The notes beneath the pieces were generated by a model that saw only the letters and a program-made list of their open reading frames with translations, searched no databases and was not told the origin of the DNA. Of a stretch of DNA of 22,562 nucleotides, positions 17,495-22,562 are shown one piece after another; position 1 is the stretch's first letter, and the number at the start of each line of letters is the position of its first letter. Source of the stretch: Chara braunii (Eukaryota > Streptophyta > Charophyceae > Charales > Characeae); assembly GCA_003427395.1 (NCBI GenBank), contig BFEA01000130.1, positions 1,208,727 through 1,231,288 on the forward strand. The letters run 5' to 3'. The position numbers were made by a program, and so were the translations under genes.

Positions 17495-18904
17495 TCCTGC
17501 GACACCTCTCTCTCCCCTCTCACCTTCATCTCTTCTCGCTCTTCCCGACAAATTTTGCTATTTCTGCGAAGCAATTTCACATGTCTACTTTGTCCCTATC
17601 CGTCCTAGTGGGGAACGTTATGTCGAATGGGTAGACTGTCGGCGGTGTGTCGCGAGAGCCCATGGCTCTTGCATTCAGTATCGAAATGACAACAAGCCTT
17701 GGTTATGCCCCTTGTGTCGGGTCGATAAGATCCCGACTGAGGCTCGATTTCTCGACGCCACGTCAGAAGGGTTAGAAAAAACCCGAAACTTTAGAAGGGT
17801 CGAGGTGTGAACGGATATTGTTTTAATCGCCACCTTGGTAGGTAACCCCTTCCAGGACTTCACTAAGGAGGAACGGAGGAGGGCCAATAAAAGGGCTTGG
17901 GACTATCGCTGGAACGAGGGTCGGTTAGAAAAACAGAAGACGGATGGTAGTGGGATTTGGATGGTAGTGCCGCAACCATTCATGAGGTATGACTGGGTTA
18001 AGACAACGCACGAGGAAACTCCAGTCCATTTTGTCGTCCGAGTTACGGAGGCAGCAATCGACAAAAATGAGTGGTATTGGTCCAATATCCGCGACGATGT
18101 TAAATTCATCGTCCAGAATTGTCAAGTATGCGCTGCTGACAAGGCGTCAATTCAACCGCCAAGATCGATGCTATTAGTGTCGATGGTGGTTGAAAGGCCC
18201 TTTCCGAGGGTTAGTATGGATACTACCGATATTGTGGTGCCTCCTGGACCTAATAGCTGTGAGTATTCAATCCTACTAGTATTTGTAGATCACTTCTCGA
18301 AATGGATCGAGGCATATCCGTGTCGTACGTGACAGGCAGTTGAAATCGCGCGATACGTCAACTGTTTTCTCGGAATGCATTAGGACACAGAGGAGATCCT
18401 GACCGATAATGGGGCGGAATTCAGAGGGGAAGTTTTGAGGAACCTGGCCATACACGGCGTCGCCATTCGGAATAGTGCACCCCACATGTCATAGTCTAAC
18501 GGGCTGGTAAAGAACGCAAATAGGGTGATTAAGACTGCACTGCGACAAAACATCGCGGCACGGGATCTGAGACCCTGACCCGTTATCGTGGATCACATCC
18601 TGGCGGTCCATCGAGGAACGCCCCATGAATCGACGGGCCTGAGCCCCTTTCAGTTACAGACCAATAGTGTGGCTTGCGTTTTAATACTGAGCCTCCCAGA
18701 CGAATCTTCGTTGAACCAACGGCCCATGAGGGCCACGGTTCAGTACAAGGCCAAGCGGCACCTAGAGCTGATGGAGCGGTCCCTTCCCCGATTAGCCCGA
18801 AAACGCCAACGGATGACTGAGTTGGCCCAAGGCCGACAGGTCCGTAGCTACGAGGCCCGAAATGGGAATGCGGGACCATGGCCCCAGTATAAGTTGGGGA
18901 CATC
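17436..18904 (+). pseudogene. PHD-type zinc finger fused to integrase
   Basis: This frame overlaps the RNase H frame by 59 bp and differs from it by +1. A Pro/Ser-rich lead is followed by a C4HC3 finger at 17556-17717: C-x2-C-x23-C-x2-C-x4-H-x2-C-x11-C-x2-C, with Trp two residues before the last Cys pair, as in PHD fingers. After TGA 17808, the integrase HHCC zinc domain lies at 18009-18131 (H-x5-H-x30-C-x2-C). The catalytic core follows, with Asp at 18219 (VSMDTTD) and 18405 (LTDNGAEF). Where G-[LV]-V-E is expected, the text is G-L-V-K (Lys at 18510). Stops are at 18330, 18381, 18492 and 18576. Known PHD fingers often read histone H3 tails, so a targeting role is an inference. Confidence 0.88.
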
Positions 18905-19207
18905 GTGCAGGTGAGGAAATGTGTTCGCCAGGGTAAGCTAGCACCACGATTCTTCGGGCGATTTAGCGTAGTCGAGCTTGGTCCGAACGGAGTGAACACG
19001 GTGCAGCTCGTGCCTGAGGTCTCCGGCAGTCAATCTGCTCGCCCGATCACTCGCCACGTGTCCTATCTGCGGCCTTTTCCTTCCTCTCCATCTCCACCTT
19101 CGCCCACCCCCTCCTCCAGTACGGAAGAGGACGACGTCTGCTTATCGCCCTCTCCTTCTCTGTCTTGCTCCTCTGCAGACACTCCGTCCCCACCGCCATC
19201 GCCATGA
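18893..19207 (+). pseudogene. Integrase C-terminal domain and Ser/Pro tail
   Basis: After a one-base frameshift near 18895 the integrase continues as DIVQVRKCVRQGKLAPRFFG, then V-V-E-L-G-P-N-G-V and HVSYLRPF. This is the small beta-barrel DNA-binding domain typical of Ty3/Gypsy integrases. A 40-residue Ser/Pro-rich tail with a TEEDD patch ends at TGA 19205-19207. No chromodomain is present. The homologous fragment at 6641-6743 has one extra base (TTAGGGG against TTGGGG) and stays in frame, which supports a deletion here. Confidence 0.85.
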
Positions 19208-19686
19208 GTTTTTCCACCGAGCAGGTTCTTGGCGAGCACATGTTGGCACCACGTGGCCATATTTCGGCGATCATCCAAGTCCATCATCCACGGATGAGTC
19301 CGGATCTTCTCCGATTTGTGCAGTTCTTCAGCACCACTTGGGTGTACACAGCAGCAGAGTTTCGTTTTGCGGTCCATAGCCAGACACTCGTGTTGGCCGA
19401 GGCATCGGCTTATCGACGGCTTTCGGTGCCAGGGATCAGCCACCTGTCTACCATCGTCGTCTTCAGCGGGGACATGAGCGCGCTGGATCCTACAAGGCAT
19501 ACGACCATCCGGGCATCGCTAAGGGAGTGGGGTGAACAGTTAGCGCTGGTGTGGAGCCAGTGGCTTACGCGGCACGACGACAACCTCGTCGTCACTAACA
19601 GCGTCGACGTCGGCGGGCTCTGCACGTCCCGACACGAGCCGGCGGTAGCGCTCCCGGAGCTCATCCCTTTCCTGCGCCCTCAATGA
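19204..19686 (+). pseudogene. Third ORF of element 2, N-terminal segment
   Basis: ATG 19204-19206 overlaps the pol stop TGA (ATGA). The frame also extends back to an ATG at 19165, but 19204 fits the overlap and the start of well-mixed sequence (MSFSTEQVLGEHMLAPRGHI). The 160-residue segment is soluble-looking, with helical stretches (MSPDLLRFVQFF, LREWGEQLALVWSQWL) and no signal peptide or membrane span. It stops at TGA 19684. The next segment continues in the +1 frame as ALNELVPDLNLCPPP, so the stop is probably a frameshift product. I do not recognise a family. Confidence 0.55.
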
Positions 19687-20135
19687 ACTGGTCCCGGATC
19701 TCAACCTTTGCCCTCCCCCCTCTTTTCCCCACCTTCTGGCAGTCTGCTCTCCATCCTCGTCTTTCTTTCTGTATCCAGCCACTCGTCCTTCCTCTCATCG
19801 AGCCGAGACATTGAAGGGTGTGGTGCGAGCGGTACCTTGCTCTTTCGTTGTGCCTGGTGGAAGTGGAGCTGACGTGGACGTGGGACAGTGAGCATCGCAC
19901 CGCGAGAGAGAGCGTGGAACTGCTAATCATCTAGGCCTAGAGAACGGAGGTGGAAGGGGATCTCCTCGGGTTCGTTTTCGGAGCAGTGGAACCCGACCAT
20001 CTGCAGTTGATTGTGTGTGAGCTCTCGGTCCCCTTTGTGCAGCTCATCGACAATCTCCCCCTCGACATCATATCGCAATGCGACGAAAGCCCGGTGCCGC
20101 ACGTCCTTCCACGAAGATTGACGCTGTATCTGTAG
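19676..20135 (+). pseudogene. Third ORF of element 2, middle segments (two frames)
   Basis: One frame is open to 19891 (Pro/Ser-rich, ELVPDLNLCPPPSFPHLLAV onward). Another is open from 19941 to TAG 20133 (DLLGFVFGAVEPDHLQLIVC, then LIDNLPLDIISQCDESPVPH). They fit as successive parts of one decayed protein because each begins where the previous ends. The - strand is also open here (19923-20174), but the + text continues naturally into the acidic segment. No known domain is recognised. Confidence 0.4.
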
Positions 20136-20136
20136 T

Positions 20137-20690
20137 GTGTCGGCGTGTCTGGAGGAGAGAGGAGGAGGTGGCAACTACCCGTCGCGATCGGAGTACCCGA
20201 ATCCCCTGGAGATCATCGACATCCTTTTCTTCCAGCCCCGGGCGGTGTCTGAAGACGAGGCGATAGTGGTAGAGGAGGAAGAAGAAGAGGACGAGGAGGA
20301 AGACACTCCGGAGGAAGGGAGTTATAGCAAGCATAACGAAGAGGAGCCAAGCAAAGAAGAAGAAGAAGGAGAAGAAGATCAACAGGAGGAAGGGGAAGGA
20401 TCTGAGTGGGAGAGTCTGGGTGAGGAGGCGGACCACGCAAGGGTCCAAGAAGAAGATCCCGAGGTGGTAGTGCGGCGGAGAGAAGAAATCCCGGCCGTGA
20501 AGCAGCCGCTGGAGTACGCGAGCGGCGCAGATCTACCCATCCCGGACGATCCAACCAAGGACCCGGAGCCACCCAGGATCGACGATGGGGACCCTACTGC
20601 CGTCGCATGCCGAGACTTCGAGCGCACCGGCACGGAGATGACGAAGCCGATCCCCCTCCCCCTCCCCCTCCACCCATCCCCCAGTTCGCA
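20137..20690 (+). pseudogene. Third ORF of element 2, acidic segment
   Basis: It begins with LEERGGGGNYPSRSEYPNP and LEIIDILFFQPRAVSEDEAI. A strongly acidic run of Glu/Asp with few other residues follows (about 20268-20410). Next comes a mixed stretch (VVVRRREEIPAVKQPLEYAS, then DLPIPDDPTKDPEPP) and a Pro-rich run near 20650-20680. The frame stays open to 20949, but beyond about 20690 the neighbouring frame gives more natural protein text. Acidic tracts like this are common in nuclear and chromatin proteins. Function is unknown. Confidence 0.5.
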
Positions 20691-21233
20691 TACGTACCGA
20701 TGCGGGGCATCGGGCTTCCGAGTCGTCCCCGGTGGATATCACGTCGTCCCCTTCATTACCTCACCCTTCGCCACATCACTGCCCCAATCTCCTTTCCCCA
20801 CAACCCCTTCCCCACCGACACCTTCCGTCACTTCTACGCTACCCGCCTCGCTGTCAGAGTACACCCCCACCCCTCTACTGGGTGGACCACCCCTGTCTTT
20901 TGCCTCCACGTCCTTCTCTTTAGTGCCGCATGGCGGGGCCACAATATAATCGAGGTGTATTGCACGATCACGGGGACTATCCCCACGTGCGAAGACCATG
21001 ATCGGTTCCGGACGGCCCTCTTCCGCACCTTCGCAACCCTCTACCCCGACTATCTCGCGTCTCTTCCCCACAGTGGCACCCGTTTCCCTCGCTTCCATCG
21101 AATCATCCGCTACAAGGAGCTTCTAGTGACGCTAGCGGGGATGGAACGCTTCCTACCCCCGCTCCCAACCAACCCTCCCCCTCCTCATGCCCCCATGTAC
21201 CGCCTCCCCTTTCTTCTTCCTGCTAGCGACTGA
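20607..21233 (+). pseudogene. Third ORF of element 2, C-terminal segment
   Basis: From the proline run (A-D-P8-I-P-Q-F-A-Y-V-P-M-R) this frame is open to TGA 21231. The text after 20720 is well mixed and helix-rich: LHVLLFSAAWRGHNIIEVYC, DHDRFRTALFRTFATLYPDY, RIIRYKELLVTLAGMERFLP. It ends with a second proline-rich stretch and PFLLPASD. No transmembrane helix, furin-like site or signal peptide argues for an envelope protein. No known domain is recognised. The change of frame inside the C-rich run at 20650-20680 looks like a slippage indel. Confidence 0.5.
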
Positions 21234-21485
21234 TGCGCGGTTGCATGGTACGTGTCACGACAATGGCACAAACGGTCTCCTCTTTCGAAAGAAGAGAGCC
21301 CTTCCTGAGGAATGTGTAGGATAGAGCCTACGTATGCCACCTTGAAAGACTTCCCCACTCTTATCGTACGGTAGGTGGCAACAAAGAGAGCTCCACGTGT
21401 CGATCGATCAGAGAGACCGACAAGTGGCGTGATGACTAAGCAAGCGGGAGCTTGCTTAAGATTGGAACCCCCTGGGCGTCACATA
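21234..21485. other. 3' untranslated region before the 3' LTR
   Basis: No coding text continues here. A clear polypurine tract is missing. The last bases before the LTR read GGAACCCCCTGGGCGTCACATA. A 14-bp perfect palindrome, GTCACATATGTGAC (21478-21491), straddles the LTR boundary. A small inverted repeat, AAGCAAGCGGGAGCTTGCTT, is at 21439-21458. Confidence 0.5.
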
Positions 21486-22271
21486 TGTGACAAACCAATT
21501 CCTGTTCGCGCAATTTTCGGCGCGGTGACAATGAGGGGTCCTAAGCTGGGAAGGTTGGGCCAATTACGGGAGATGGGATCCAACGGAAAAATTGCATCAG
21601 TGTCCTTGTTGTTCTTCCTTTTACGTCTCTTCTTTTCGGATGGTTGGGGCCAGGGCTGGGCAAGTCCCGGGATGGTCGATTGAGTGGTTGGCGCTCCGAC
21701 GGAGGCACGATTGACAATGGTTGACGTCGCTTCTTTCTTGGTCTGCTGTCGGGATTTCGGCTCGATGATCGTGCGGGAGTTTTTGCTTTTTTCTTTTTTA
21801 ATTTCTTTTTTTGAATCTCGTCGAGCCCTCGAGGGATCTCGAAATTTCGGACTTTCCTTCGGGATTTGTGCTTTATTAAAGTTTTTTTTGCATTTTTGCG
21901 TTAAATAGGAATTTAGGAATTTAGGAATTCAGGAATTCGGAATTTCTTTTGCCGCGCGGTGCTTTTTGCTCGCGCGTTTCTTTTTGCGGCTGCAACGAAG
22001 CTCTGTCTAGTCGGCGCCCTTAATCTTGCGTGTAACTGTAATTTTGGACGGGGCGCCCTTATAACTATATCTTTCTTCTTGAGCTTCGTCTTTCCTGCCC
22101 TCTCTCTTCATTGCTGTGTCTATTGGCCCGTGGGCTGCATGATCGGATCGATGCGCGGAGAGTGTCTACGTCCCTCACTCCACGATTTGGCCATGCAGAA
22201 CGTAGACACTCCCTCCCCTTCTCTCCTTCTAAGTCCTTGCAATTCCGTGTTCTTCGCGCATGCATGCACGC

Positions 22272-22277
22272 TATAAA
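22272..22277 (+). promoter_or_regulatory. Putative TATA box in the 3' LTR
   Basis: TATAAA follows the GCATGCATGCACGC stretch and lies about 790 bp into the LTR. It is the best TATA match in the LTR. The same position in the 5' LTR reads TCTAAA, so the copy that would drive the element has lost it. Confidence 0.5.
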
Positions 22278-22524
22278 TTTTGGCTGCGCGATTAGATAGC
22301 TCTCTTAAACAGTTGCTCGAAGCTCGGGGTAGCGCGATCAATCAGGGTCGGCTCACGAGCGAAGTAAGAGGTGAGTTGAAGTGGGAGTTGGGCGACCCGA
22401 CGAGTTGGTGCCGAATGTGCGGGCTACGACGGACTGTAGCTCGTGGGCGAACCCGACGGGCACAAGAGGACTGAGGGGGGTGAGAACTTCATGGGTTGGT
22501 GCGTGACGACAGACTGCCCGCGTC

Positions 22525-22562
22525 GGGGAGAGAGAGGGGGAGAGAGAGAGAGAGAGAGAGAG
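22525..22562. repeat. GA dinucleotide microsatellite
   Basis: A G/A tract starting GGGGAGAGAGAGGGGG becomes a regular GA repeat that runs off the window end. Confidence 0.9.

Larger units (their letters stand above)
10444..22562 (+). mobile_element. Long Ty3/Gypsy retrotransposon with PHD finger and third ORF (element 2)
   Basis: The order is 5' LTR, leader, gag, protease, RT, RNase H, PHD finger, integrase, a third reading frame and 3' LTR, all on +. It spans at least 12.1 kb (with a 715-bp N gap). That is long for Ty3/Gypsy because of the ~1.1-kb leader and the ~2-kb region after integrase. Coding frames change many times and contain stops (for example 13660, 14302, 14875, 15238, 15740, 17180, 17808, 18330, 18381, 18492 and 18576), so this copy is defective. 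LTR divergence is roughly 5-7% by eye. The outer end of the 3' LTR is not in the window, so a target-site duplication cannot be checked. RT-IN order and motifs exclude Ty1/Copia. Confidence 0.93.
21486..22562 (+). repeat. 3' LTR of element 2 (outer end not seen)
   Basis: It starts TGTGACAAACCAATTCC and matches the 5' LTR from 10444 up to the gap (to about 22421), with scattered substitutions, mostly transitions, and a small insertion near 21890. Beyond 22421 the partner sequence is hidden by the N gap, so the LTR end cannot be placed. A CA end is not identified before the window stops. Confidence 0.9.

Noticed and set aside
20068-20448. Hydrophobic Phe/Leu-rich open frame on the - strand that looks like membrane segments
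   Set aside because: It is the antisense of the GAA/GAG-rich acidic tract, which reads as Phe/Leu on the other strand.
19204-21233. Envelope (env) gene
   Set aside because: The position fits, but there is no signal peptide, transmembrane segment or glycoprotein-like cysteine pattern.

Overview
This window looks like repeat-rich nuclear DNA from a large eukaryotic genome. It has no compact gene block, no operon and no recognisable tRNA or rRNA gene. Ty3/Gypsy LTR retrotransposon DNA covers about 70% of it, with microsatellites, homopolymer runs and fold-back repeats between. The best organism guess is a streptophyte (charophyte) alga such as Chara braunii. That is an inference from the retroelement style and the acidic 3' open reading frame; it is not proven by any host gene here.

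Layout. 1-530 is AT-rich with two diverged ~190-bp repeats. 660-4098 is a very decayed Ty3/Gypsy pol remnant (protease, reverse transcriptase, RNase H, integrase) with no visible LTRs. 4100-10440 is intergenic or intronic sequence. It holds microsatellites, a fold-back MITE-like element (5051-5177), a dispersed repeat family in both orientations, tandem duplications, a G-rich minisatellite next to the second element, and two weak candidate host exons (4279-4475 and 9258-9375). At 6744-6781 there is a perfect 38-bp palindrome identical to the Illumina Nextera mate-pair junction adapter, so the assembly is chimeric there.

10444 to the window end is a second, longer Ty3/Gypsy element on the + strand. 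It consists of a 5' LTR running into a 715-bp N gap (11363-12077), a leader, gag with a CCHC knuckle, an aspartic protease, RT with YMDD, RNase H, integrase, a further ~2-kb reading frame, and a 3' LTR that runs to or past the window end. The coding part is broken by stops and frameshifts, and the two LTRs differ by roughly 5-7% by eye, so it is an old, immobile copy.

Two things make the second element unusual. A complete C4HC3 (PHD-type) zinc finger lies between RNase H and the integrase HHCC domain. A third long reading frame (acidic plus proline-rich, no membrane segments) starts on an ATGA overlap with the pol stop codon. Together they suggest a retrotransposon lineage that may target chromatin through a PHD finger and express an extra protein by termination-reinitiation. 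Both functional readings are inference.
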